Shown here: piece after piece, positions 32,652 through 40,629 of the stretch | How the letters are laid out: each line of letters begins with the position of its first letter | How positions within the stretch are numbered: position 1 is the first letter of the stretch | NCBI RefSeq assembly: GCF_015668195.1 | Contig: NZ_JADPFC010000005.1 | Coordinates: forward strand, 1-64,000 | Direction of reading: 5' to 3' | Origin: Romboutsia_C sp015668195 | GTDB lineage: Bacteria > Bacillota > Clostridia > Peptostreptococcales > Peptostreptococcaceae | Length of the DNA stretch: 64,000 nt | Translations under genes and position numbers: made by a program | Notes under the pieces: generated by a model | Told to the model about the DNA's origin: nothing | Database searches by the model: none | What the model saw: the letters and a program-made list of their open reading frames with translations, nothing else

Positions 32652-33308
32652 ATGAAAAAAGGGGATTTTATATGGGGAGGAATTCTTATTATCTGGATAC
32701 TTATATTAGTTATACCAGTTAGTAGGGATTTATTCATTACTGTAACAGGAGAGTATCCATATATAAGTGGATTTATTAAATTTGCGGTCTTAGCTACAAT
32801 GGGAGAGTTACTAGGTATAAGAATAAGTTATGGGTACTGGAAGCAGCCAAATGGAATTATGTTTAGAGCGATAGTTTGGGGTGTAATAGGCATTGTTATA
32901 ACATTAGGATTGCCAGTATTCTCTAAGGGTGTAGAAGCTGCTCAAGAGGTAGGAAAGCTTCCTTTTAAAGAGTCTATTTTTGCACATGCATTTTTGACAA
33001 GTGCGATTATGAATATATTACAATCACCAGCAGTATTTTTATTTCATAAGTGTACAGATACGTACATAGATATAAGACATTATAAAAATGGAGGAAGAGT
33101 AAGTCTTAGAGATATAACAAATAAAATTGACTGGTATACATATATTGATTTTACAGTATTAAAAACCATACCATTTTTCTGGATACCTTGCCATACGATT
33201 GTATTTTTATTTGAACCACAATATCAAGTTATAGTGTCTGCATTTGCATCTATAGCACTAGGACTTATACTCGCGATGGCAAATAAATCAAAATTAAAAA
33301 GTTTTTAG
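32652..33308 (+). CDS. Mpv17/PMP22-like integral membrane protein
   Basis: A 218-residue protein with about five membrane segments. The C-terminal part, with FFWIPCHTIVFLF and a following VIVSAFASIALG segment, resembles the Mpv17/PMP22 family, first known from mitochondria and peroxisomes; the bacterial role is unknown. GGGGGG precedes the ATG. It has a terminator-separated start, so it is an independent unit, and the RsiV-like gene lies 62 bases downstream. Confidence 0.65.
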   Translation: MKKGDFIWGGILIIWILILVIPVSRDLFITVTGEYPYISGFIKFAVLATMGELLGIRISYGYWKQPNGIMFRAIVWGVIGIVITLGLPVFSKGVEAAQEVGKLPFKESIFAHAFLTSAIMNILQSPAVFLFHKCTDTYIDIRHYKNGGRVSLRDITNKIDWYTYIDFTVLKTIPFFWIPCHTIVFLFEPQYQVIVSAFASIALGLILAMANKSKLKSF

Positions 33309-33330
33309 TAGAATAAAAATATAATAAATT

Positions 33331-33358
33331 CAAAACATAGTAATGCAATTATGTTTTG
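33331..33358 (+). promoter_or_regulatory. hairpin abutting the ribosome-binding site of the RsiV-like gene
   Basis: CAAAACATA at 33331-33339 and TATGTTTTG at 33350-33358 are exact inverses. The right arm ends on the first G of the GGAGG ribosome-binding site (33358-33362). It may tune translation or 5' processing; no T-run makes a terminator unlikely. Confidence 0.4.
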
Positions 33359-33370
33359 GAGGAATTATAA

Positions 33371-34741
33371 ATGAATAAAAGAAGAAATATAAGAGTATTT
33401 GTAGCATCAATATGTATAACAGTACTATCTTTAATACTTTTATATAATACTGAGTTAGTAAATATATCAAGTAAAGTAAAAGCTAACATAGTAGATAGTA
33501 TAAAAACAGTGAAAGTTACTGAAGAAAGAAGTAAAATAGAATATAAAAATTTATCAATAATAGTTAGAATGCCTAAATTATATTGTGATAATAAAAATGC
33601 TGAAAGATACATTAATTCTTTTATCAGAAATAATATAAATAGTTATATAAATCATAAAAGGCAAGATATAGAATTACAAAATGATAAACAAAAAACTAGT
33701 ATATTATTAGAATATAATTTAGCGTTTCAAAGTAAAGATGTAATCAATATAGTTATAGTGAAAGAAACTAAAATTGGAAAAAATAAATTTTCGACTAACA
33801 AAGAAAGTTATATTTTTGACTTAAAGACAGGGCAAAGAATATATATAGATAATCTTTTAGGAGAAAATGAAAACTATAAAGAATTAATAAAATCTTATAT
33901 AAATAAGACTATAGATGAAAAGAAAATAGATATAGACAAAAACCTAGTAATTATAGACAAGGAAACTAATTTTATAATTGTAGACGGAGGATTATCAATA
34001 ATATTGGACCAAAATAAAAATGGTAAGACAAGAGAGTATGAATTTAAAGTCCCATATGATGTTTTTAATAACAAGGTAAAGTCAATAAATACAAAAAATA
34101 TAATTGCAAATGTAGATACACAAACTATTACTCAAAATAATAAATATATAAATAGTATATTAAATATCCCTATAATAATATCTTCAAATAAAGATATAGA
34201 CAAAAAAATAAATTACAAAATAAGAAAAGATATAATGGACTTTTATAATAAAGTTTATGAGAGTGCTAAAAACTATCTAGATAATGTTGATGTATCAGAA
34301 GATAAATTTGTAGCAAATGTGGATTATGAAGTTAAAAAAAATAGTGATAATATACTAAGTATAAAAGTAACTTACAATCAATATAGTGGAGGAGCTCATG
34401 AAGACTATGAAGATATAAGTTATAATATAGACATGAGAAATGGAAAAATATTAAAATTAAGCGATTTATTTAAGCCAAAATCAGATTATATAAAAGTAAT
34501 AAACAATGAAATTAGAAGGCAAATAGAAGAGTTAGTTAAAAATAATAAGGAGTATGAAGGTGTATATCAATTTGAATCAATAGAAAAAGACAATAAGTTT
34601 TATATAGATGACAATAATATAGTTGTTTATTTTGATTTATATAAAATTGCACCATTTGCAGCAGGTATACCAGAGTTTAAAATAAATAATAGTATAATAA
34701 GTCACATGTTAAAAGAAGAATACTTAGAGATACTAAAATAA
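33371..34741 (+). CDS. membrane-anchored DUF3298 (RsiV-like) protein
   Basis: A 456-residue protein with one N-terminal membrane helix (~residues 9-27) and a large extracellular part. The C-terminus, with NQYSGGAHEDYE near residue 340 and the NGKILKLSDLF segment, matches DUF3298, the fold of the lysozyme-binding domain of anti-sigma factor RsiV. A similar DUF4163-like half lies before it. It lacks the cytoplasmic zinc-finger/anti-sigma part, so it is probably not a true RsiV; it could bind a cell-wall ligand. GGAGG precedes the start. Confidence 0.7.
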   Translation: MNKRRNIRVFVASICITVLSLILLYNTELVNISSKVKANIVDSIKTVKVTEERSKIEYKNLSIIVRMPKLYCDNKNAERYINSFIRNNINSYINHKRQDIELQNDKQKTSILLEYNLAFQSKDVINIVIVKETKIGKNKFSTNKESYIFDLKTGQRIYIDNLLGENENYKELIKSYINKTIDEKKIDIDKNLVIIDKETNFIIVDGGLSIILDQNKNGKTREYEFKVPYDVFNNKVKSINTKNIIANVDTQTITQNNKYINSILNIPIIISSNKDIDKKINYKIRKDIMDFYNKVYESAKNYLDNVDVSEDKFVANVDYEVKKNSDNILSIKVTYNQYSGGAHEDYEDISYNIDMRNGKILKLSDLFKPKSDYIKVINNEIRRQIEELVKNNKEYEGVYQFESIEKDNKFYIDDNNIVVYFDLYKIAPFAAGIPEFKINNSIISHMLKEEYLEILK

Positions 34742-34749
34742 ATAATACT

Positions 34750-34806
34750 AAAAAGCTTTACTATTTATATCTAATAAAAATTAGATTATAAGCAGTAAAG
34801 CTTTTG
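34750..34806. terminator. bidirectional terminator between the RsiV-like gene and sleC
   Basis: Outer arms AAAAAGCTTTACT and AGTAAAGCTTTT with an inner ATCTAAT/ATTAGAT hairpin; A- and T-runs lie outside. It serves two convergent genes. Confidence 0.8.
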
Positions 34807-34829
34807 TTATTTGGAAATATATTTTATAT

Positions 34830-36104
34830 CTATATTGTAGGATTTAAAGAAGCTATTTTAGTTACAGCTACATATATTCTAGAAATTTCGTACCATGTCT
34901 TAAAATCAACAATACCACTTTTAGGTAGGCCAAAAATTCCTTGAAATACTTTAACAGCCTCGGCAGTAGATTCTCCAAAAATACCATCCTCTTTAACTTT
35001 AGGTATTAGAGGGTATGAATTAGAGATTGCATTAAGTTGGTTTTGAATAGTTTTAACATAGTTATTATTAGAACCTATTTGTAAAATTTCACCAGGGAAA
35101 GATACAGGAACACCACTTACGATAGGTGCTTTTTCAAATATTATTTGCTCACCATAAAATGATCTTAATATACTTTCATAGTCTTTACCTTCATCTCCAA
35201 GATATTTACTTCCCCATTGAGTCATTTGATTTGGGCATTGAGATTTTACACCATCACAATATTGAGCTAAAAGAGGCTGTCTAGAGGTAGGTGGTCTTTT
35301 TATAAAAGTATTAAATACATCATCAACTACAACATTAATAGTGTCAAAGAAGTTTCTATTATTAATAAATTTATGATCAAAAGCAGTAGTAGAGGTAATA
35401 GTATAGCTATAGCCTTTATTTCTGTACCATTCAGTAAATACTCTATTTAAAGTGAATGAAACTATAGCTATTACATTAGCATAAATAGTTTGTTCAGGCC
35501 ACGTAGAATATATTTCAGAAGAAGCTACATTTTTTATATAGTCTTTAAATGGTATCCAATAGTTAGGAGCTGAAGTATCTTCGGGCATTCCATCATGAAC
35601 TACTATAAATTCTGGAACTACTGGATTATCAAGAACAACAAATCCAGTAGGAGGTGGTAGAGGCTTTAAACTACTTTCAGGAATTTTAGGTGGATAATCT
35701 CCATATAGAGTATGGTCTGGAATATCAAACACTTGTTCATTTTGTCTTGAATAAGAATTTCTAGATCTAGTTTTTAAAGTAACAGGAACTGTTTGTCGAG
35801 CTTCTATAGTGGCTAAGATTTGTGTACCATCTATTAAAATTGTCTCATAACCATCTTTAGATACTTCAACAGTATAAATGCTATATGGTCTTATAGGTGA
35901 TGAAGGATCTAGTGAATAACTGACATCTGGAGCATTTAGAGCTAAATCTGTAACTTGACCAGAAGAGTCTGTTTTTAAGTTCTCGTAAACTTTAACTGAA
36001 CTCTGCCCTGAATCAGGAATAGAGTATATATTAACTGTAGCATTTTCTATTGGTTGATTAGTATTGTTGTCTATAACGCTAACCGTTAAGAAACCATCTT
36101 GCAT
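34830..36104 (-). CDS. sleC: spore cortex-lytic enzyme SleC (prepro form)
   Basis: A 424-residue spore protein that breaks down cortex peptidoglycan during germination after Csp proteases cut off its pro-part. The N-terminus is a beta-sandwich-like prepro-region (residues ~1-130). The central catalytic region shows SEIYSTWPEQTIYANVIAIV and the C-terminus has a peptidoglycan-binding domain (DGIFGESTAEAVKVFQ). Length matches clostridial SleC. AAGGGGTG lies before the ATG. The divergent gene is prsW, the same neighbourhood as I recall from C. difficile. A sigma-G-like -10, CATACTA, lies about 37 bases upstream. Confidence 0.93.
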   Translation of the reverse strand: MQDGFLTVSVIDNNTNQPIENATVNIYSIPDSGQSSVKVYENLKTDSSGQVTDLALNAPDVSYSLDPSSPIRPYSIYTVEVSKDGYETILIDGTQILATIEARQTVPVTLKTRSRNSYSRQNEQVFDIPDHTLYGDYPPKIPESSLKPLPPPTGFVVLDNPVVPEFIVVHDGMPEDTSAPNYWIPFKDYIKNVASSEIYSTWPEQTIYANVIAIVSFTLNRVFTEWYRNKGYSYTITSTTAFDHKFINNRNFFDTINVVVDDVFNTFIKRPPTSRQPLLAQYCDGVKSQCPNQMTQWGSKYLGDEGKDYESILRSFYGEQIIFEKAPIVSGVPVSFPGEILQIGSNNNYVKTIQNQLNAISNSYPLIPKVKEDGIFGESTAEAVKVFQGIFGLPKSGIVDFKTWYEISRIYVAVTKIASLNPTI

Positions 36105-36140
36105 GCAATCACCCCTTAAAAATAGTATCTTATTATTTTA

Positions 36141-36147
36141 TAGTATG
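36141..36147 (-). promoter_or_regulatory. candidate sigma-G -10 element of sleC
   Basis: Leftward reading gives CATACTA, which fits the sigma-F/sigma-G -10 form CATnnTA. The -35 match is weak, so this is tentative. Forespore expression is what is expected for sleC. Confidence 0.35.
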
Positions 36148-36217
36148 AATAAACATCTTATTTTGTTAAGGAAAATGGAAATAATATAGATTATATAAAA
36201 AAGAAAGAAGTGATTAC

Positions 36218-36943
36218 ATGAGTTTAAATATATTTACATTAGCTATAGCACCAACTATAGCTTATATATTTTGGATATACCTAAAAGATAAATATGATAA
36301 AGAACCTATAAATAGGTTAGTTAAGTTTTTTTTATTAGGAGTATTTATGGGAGTAATTGCCCTTATTATAGAGTTTATATTATTGAAGTTAAATATATTA
36401 ACAGGATATACAAGTATCATATACATATCTTTTATAGTAGCAGGTATGACAGAGGAAGGATTAAAGGCATTTGTATTGATTCCAAATCTTTTAAAAGAAA
36501 GATATTTTAATGAAGAATTAGATGGAATTATTTATTCTGTGTTTTTGTCATTAGGATTTGCAACATTAGAAAACTTGTTATATATACTAAAAGAAGATCA
36601 AAGTACAGTTATACAGGTTGGACTTATTAGAGCAATAATATCCGTACCAGCTCATATGTTATTTGCAATAACTATGGGATATTATATATCTAAATATAAA
36701 TTTAGTACGGACAAATTTAAAAAAAGAGAATATTTAATACTATCTGTATTAATACCAATTTTAATACATGGAGTTTTTGATTTTATATTGATGATAGAGT
36801 ATAGATGGTCTATTATATTGTTTGTGGTTTATGTGCTTTTTTTAGGCAAATTAAACCTAGATAAGTTAGACAAATATATAATCAATTCAAAGAATAGATT
36901 TAAAAGAAGAAAAAAGAGAATTAGGAAGGACGATAAGAATTGA
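36218..36943 (+). CDS. prsW: PrsW-family intramembrane metalloprotease
   Basis: A 241-residue membrane protease with about six to eight membrane segments and metal-binding motifs EEGLK (Glu79-Glu80) and later AHMLFA and IHGVFDF histidines. PrsW cuts anti-sigma factors to release ECF sigma factors: RsiW in Bacillus, RsiT/CsfT in C. difficile. Length is normal. GAAAGAAG lies before the ATG. Its stop codon overlaps the TTG start of rsmF by four bases. The anti-sigma target is not in the window. Confidence 0.9.
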   Translation: MSLNIFTLAIAPTIAYIFWIYLKDKYDKEPINRLVKFFLLGVFMGVIALIIEFILLKLNILTGYTSIIYISFIVAGMTEEGLKAFVLIPNLLKERYFNEELDGIIYSVFLSLGFATLENLLYILKEDQSTVIQVGLIRAIISVPAHMLFAITMGYYISKYKFSTDKFKKREYLILSVLIPILIHGVFDFILMIEYRWSIILFVVYVLFLGKLNLDKLDKYIINSKNRFKRRKKRIRKDDKN

Positions 36944-38238
36944 CAAAGTTACCTGAAAGATTTTTAAGTGATATGAAGGAAATACTAAAAGATGAGTATG
37001 ATGAATTTATAAAAACATATGATGATAAAAAAACTACTGGTCTTAGAGTTAATACATTAAAAATAAGTAAAAATGATTTAGATAAATTAGATTTATTTAA
37101 GCTAGAACAAATACCTTGGGTAGATGAAGGATTTTACTATGATGAAGATATAGACAGACCGGGTAAAAATCCTCTACATGAAGCTGGAGCATATTATTTA
37201 CAAGAACCATCAGCTATGAGCGTAGTACCAAAGTTAGATGTTAAAGAAGGTGAAAAAATTCTAGATATGTGTGCTGCTCCAGGAGGTAAATCAACATACA
37301 TACTATCAAAATTAAACAATACAGGGTTATTAGTATCAAATGAAATAAACCCAACAAGAATAAAGGCATTAGGAGAGAATTTAGAAAGATTTGGAGCTAA
37401 AAACTGTATAATAACAAATACAGACTCAAATAACCTAAAGAAGGTATTTAGAGGATATTTTGATAAAATAGTAATAGATGCTCCTTGTTCTGGGCAAGGA
37501 ATGTTTAGAAAAGATGAAGTTGCTATAAGTGATTGGAGTTATGCAAAAGTATTAGAATGTCAATCTATCCAAAGAGAAATAATAAGAGATGGATATGAGA
37601 TGCTTAAAAATGGAGGTACGTTAGTATACTCAACATGTACATTTGCAAAGGAAGAAAATGAAACAGTTATAAATGAGTTTATAGAAGAATATGAAAATGC
37701 TAAGCTTATAGATATGGAAAGATTATGGCCTCACAAGATAAAAGGAGAAGGTCATTTTGTAGCCAAGATACAAAAAAATGAAGAAGAAGACACAAATACT
37801 AAAGAACTAAAAGTTAAAAGATTAGATAAAGAATTAAAAGATTATAGAGAATTTGAAAAGAAATTTTTAAATGAGTCATTAGGAAATAAATTTGACATAA
37901 GAGGAGAAAACTTATATTTATTGCCAGAAGAAAGCCCGGAAACTAAAAAATTAAAAGTTTTAAGATATGGACTTCATTTGGGAACACTAAAGAAAAATAG
38001 GTTTGAACCATCACATGCATTATCTCATTATTTAAAACCAAATCAAGTTAAGTATACAGAAAATTTATCAATACAAGATGAAGAAGTATTAAATTATTTA
38101 AGAGGAAATACTATAAATACAGGACAAAGTAGAGGATGGGTATTAGTAACAGTAGAAAATATACCACTAGGATGGGGAAAAGAATCTAATGGAGTATTAA
38201 AGAACCACTATCCAAAAGGGCTTAGAATAAAATACTAA
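36940..38238 (+). CDS. rsmF: 16S rRNA m5C methyltransferase, RsmF type
   Basis: A 432-residue NOL1/NOP2/Sun-family RNA methyltransferase. SAM-binding motif I is KILDMCAAPGGKS near residue 105; catalytic cysteines are in DAPCSGQG and VYSTCTF. A C-terminal RsmF-type domain follows from about residue 280. Start codon is TTG at 36940, overlapping the prsW stop in TTGA, with AGGAAGGA upstream, so it is coupled to prsW. It modifies C1400/C1407-type positions of 16S rRNA in relatives. Family assignment is firm; the exact base is inferred. Confidence 0.92.
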   Translation: MTKLPERFLSDMKEILKDEYDEFIKTYDDKKTTGLRVNTLKISKNDLDKLDLFKLEQIPWVDEGFYYDEDIDRPGKNPLHEAGAYYLQEPSAMSVVPKLDVKEGEKILDMCAAPGGKSTYILSKLNNTGLLVSNEINPTRIKALGENLERFGAKNCIITNTDSNNLKKVFRGYFDKIVIDAPCSGQGMFRKDEVAISDWSYAKVLECQSIQREIIRDGYEMLKNGGTLVYSTCTFAKEENETVINEFIEEYENAKLIDMERLWPHKIKGEGHFVAKIQKNEEEDTNTKELKVKRLDKELKDYREFEKKFLNESLGNKFDIRGENLYLLPEESPETKKLKVLRYGLHLGTLKKNRFEPSHALSHYLKPNQVKYTENLSIQDEEVLNYLRGNTINTGQSRGWVLVTVENIPLGWGKESNGVLKNHYPKGLRIKY

Positions 38239-38244
38239 AATAAC

Positions 38245-38284
38245 TATAAAAAGGTACTAAGTTATAACTTAGTACCTTTTTATA
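38245..38284. terminator. palindromic terminator after rsmF
   Basis: A 40-base perfect palindrome around a 2-base centre, ending in CTTTTTATA. A second weaker hairpin with T6 lies at about 38349-38386. Confidence 0.85.
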
Positions 38285-38456
38285 GTACATATGTAGATAA
38301 ACTTATATTAAATTTATAGTTAGATATAATTTTTATATATGTGCTTCAAAAAAGTCTTCATATATATTTAATATGAGCTTTTTTACATAATATAAACCTT
38401 CTAGTTTAATAATAAACATATGTGTATTAAAAAAGAGATACAACTAGGAGGAAAAT

Positions 38457-39257
38457 ATGAATCCATTAGATAAAAGTAAAGAGTATGTTATATATAAATT
38501 TTTACAAAGATATGATTATGATGCAGTAATTGATGTTTTAGAAGAAGTTGGTATAGTCGAAGGAGATTTATATCTATTAATGGAATCTTCTAAGTATGCT
38601 ATAAACTTTGATTTTAAAAAAGCATCGATTAGTTTAAATAATATGAGCAGTGAGATGTTAGGTAGAAGAGAAATAAAAAGATTAATTTCTAACCTAGAAA
38701 ATCTAGAAAATGGAGAACCTGAAGACATATTATCAGAGCTTATAGAAAATATGAAGATACAAATTGTTAATGAAGAGTATATTGATTTTTTGGGGAGGTT
38801 ATATAGATTAAAAGAAGCATTATTTAAATATATATTTGTAAGCACTAAGGAAAATAAAAAATATAAAGTAAGTATGCACGGTTATATGGTATCTAAGAAA
38901 AATATTCTATATACATTAAAAAAGAAGTATAATATATATAATGGAAATCTAATAACTGGGGTGACTAACTATATAAATAGGTATATTAAAAAAACAAAAA
39001 GAATGGAAAAGGTCGTTGATATATTAAATGGAGAAAGACTAGAAAATTTAATTAAGCTTAGAAATGAAAGCCCAGTTGGACATGGATTTAAAGGGGTTAG
39101 CAAAGAAGATATTGAAGAGCTATATGGAAACCCTATGGAAGTAGTGCAGGACTTAGTCAAAGCATGTGAATTACTAGACTTAGGTATAAAAATGAATAAA
39201 TATGATAATATAAATGAGATGGCTATACAAATGATAGGAAGTTACACCAATTATTAA
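38457..39257 (+). CDS. stand-alone HEPN-type protein resembling the C-terminal part of Csm6/TIGR02710 effectors
   Basis: A 266-residue, mostly helical soluble protein. The C-terminal part has LRNESPVGHGFKGVS, with Arg202 and His209 forming an R-x6-H motif and the following pattern seen in the HEPN ribonuclease domain of Csm6-like CRISPR proteins. The N-terminal half (YKFLQRYDYDAVIDVLEEVG) also resembles the helical domain of that family. It has no CARF sensor domain, and no cas gene or CRISPR repeat is visible within the window. GGAGG precedes the ATG. The signal peptidase gene follows after 31 bases. Nuclease activity is inferred only. Confidence 0.55.
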   Translation: MNPLDKSKEYVIYKFLQRYDYDAVIDVLEEVGIVEGDLYLLMESSKYAINFDFKKASISLNNMSSEMLGRREIKRLISNLENLENGEPEDILSELIENMKIQIVNEEYIDFLGRLYRLKEALFKYIFVSTKENKKYKVSMHGYMVSKKNILYTLKKKYNIYNGNLITGVTNYINRYIKKTKRMEKVVDILNGERLENLIKLRNESPVGHGFKGVSKEDIEELYGNPMEVVQDLVKACELLDLGIKMNKYDNINEMAIQMIGSYTNY

Positions 39258-39288
39258 CTAAATTAAAATTTAGGAGGAGATTATTAGG

Positions 39289-39822
39289 ATGAATGAAAAA
39301 TTAAAAAAAGAATCAATAGAGTGGATTAAGGTAATAGCTACTGCTCTTATTTTTGCATTTATAATAACTCAATTTATAAGACCTACTTTAGTTAAGGGAG
39401 AATCTATGTATCCTACTTTAAAGGAAAATGATTATCTAATAATTAATAGAATGGCTTACAAATTAGGAGAACCAGAAAAGGGAGATATAATAGTATTCCA
39501 TACGAACTTGCTTCAAGATAATGGAAAACCTAAAGATTTAGTAAAGAGAGTTATAGCAACTGGAGGGGATCATATTAAAATAGAAAATTCTAAAGTATAT
39601 GTAAATGGAAAGCTATTAGACGAACCATATATACATGATAATTATACAGATGGATATATAGACATGACAGTTCCAAAGGGTGAAGTATTTGCAATGGGAG
39701 ATAATAGAGAAAAGAGTTTAGATAGTAGATATGAAGATGTTGGATTAGTAAATGAAAAAAACATAATGGGTAAGGTAATGATAAGGTTATATCCATTTAA
39801 TAAAATAGGAACTGTAAAATAG
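39289..39822 (+). CDS. lepB: signal peptidase I
   Basis: A 177-residue type I signal peptidase that removes signal peptides from exported proteins. One N-terminal membrane helix (~residues 13-30) anchors it outside. Catalytic Ser39 lies in KGESMYPTL and the general base Lys86 in DLVKRVIATGGD. The later GDNREKSLDSRYEDVG block is typical. Length is typical of the short Gram-positive form. GGAGG precedes the start. The next gene follows at once. Confidence 0.96.
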   Translation: MNEKLKKESIEWIKVIATALIFAFIITQFIRPTLVKGESMYPTLKENDYLIINRMAYKLGEPEKGDIIVFHTNLLQDNGKPKDLVKRVIATGGDHIKIENSKVYVNGKLLDEPYIHDNYTDGYIDMTVPKGEVFAMGDNREKSLDSRYEDVGLVNEKNIMGKVMIRLYPFNKIGTVK

Positions 39823-39831
39823 GTGAATTAT

Positions 39832-40593
39832 ATGAAAATTGGTATATCGGCATTATTATATAATATAGATGAAGCAATAAATTTATGTGAAGAAATAAAT
39901 GAAATAAAACATATAGAACTTGGTATAGATAATTTATATGAGTGTGATGAGATATACAAATACATAGACAAGCTTAAAGAATTAAATGTATCTCTAAGTA
40001 TTCATTTACCTATGGAGTTAAACTTGTGTGAAAATATAGAATTTATTAGAAAATCTTGGGTGAGATTTGTAGAAGAAATGAACTATAAATTAAAAGATTT
40101 AAATATTTGTTACTACAATCTTCACTTAGGGTATGTTATATCTGATAGACTAAATAAAAATAGAGAAAAATATTTAGATATATCGTGTAGTATGTTAGAT
40201 AACATTATAAATAAGACGAAAGCTAATATATCCATAGAAAATACTTATTCTAATAATGGTGATTTATCAAATGTAGGTAACAAAGTATATGATTTTGAAT
40301 ATATATTTAATAAAGTAGAAAATGAGAAATTGTGGTTTTGTTATGATACAGGCCATAATCTAATCAATAGAGATAATTATATAGACAAATTACATAACAA
40401 GATGAGAATAGTTCATTTAAGTGACAATGATGGAAATAAAGATATCCATATAGGGATAAATAAAGGTATATTAGATAAAAAAGAAGTTAAAACTATCATT
40501 GACTTAGAACCAGACTTCTTAATATTAGAGATAAATTATCATGATATAAAAGAAAGTATAGAATATATAAAAGATATTAAAAAAGAGGTTTAA
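39832..40593 (+). CDS. AP-endonuclease-2-fold TIM-barrel protein (sugar phosphate isomerase/epimerase-like)
   Basis: A 253-residue protein of the xylose isomerase-like TIM barrel superfamily. Metal-site segments are the LSIHLPMELN region near residue 50, FCYDTGHNL near residue 175 and VHLSDNDGN near residue 195. The frame begins at a GTG (39823) inside the AGGTGA ribosome-binding site overlapping the lepB stop, so the ATG at 39832 is chosen. The substrate is unknown. It is coupled to lepB. Confidence 0.75.
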   Translation: MKIGISALLYNIDEAINLCEEINEIKHIELGIDNLYECDEIYKYIDKLKELNVSLSIHLPMELNLCENIEFIRKSWVRFVEEMNYKLKDLNICYYNLHLGYVISDRLNKNREKYLDISCSMLDNIINKTKANISIENTYSNNGDLSNVGNKVYDFEYIFNKVENEKLWFCYDTGHNLINRDNYIDKLHNKMRIVHLSDNDGNKDIHIGINKGILDKKEVKTIIDLEPDFLILEINYHDIKESIEYIKDIKKEV

Positions 40594-40605
40594 ATACCTC
40601 TTTTT
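40580..40605 (+). terminator. terminator overlapping the 3' end of the TIM-barrel gene
   Basis: A 10-bp stem (40580-40589 with 40596-40605) with a short T-run. It starts inside the coding sequence. Readthrough into the next gene is possible. Confidence 0.55.
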
Positions 40606-40629
40606 AAGTATAAGAGAAAGGAGATTACT

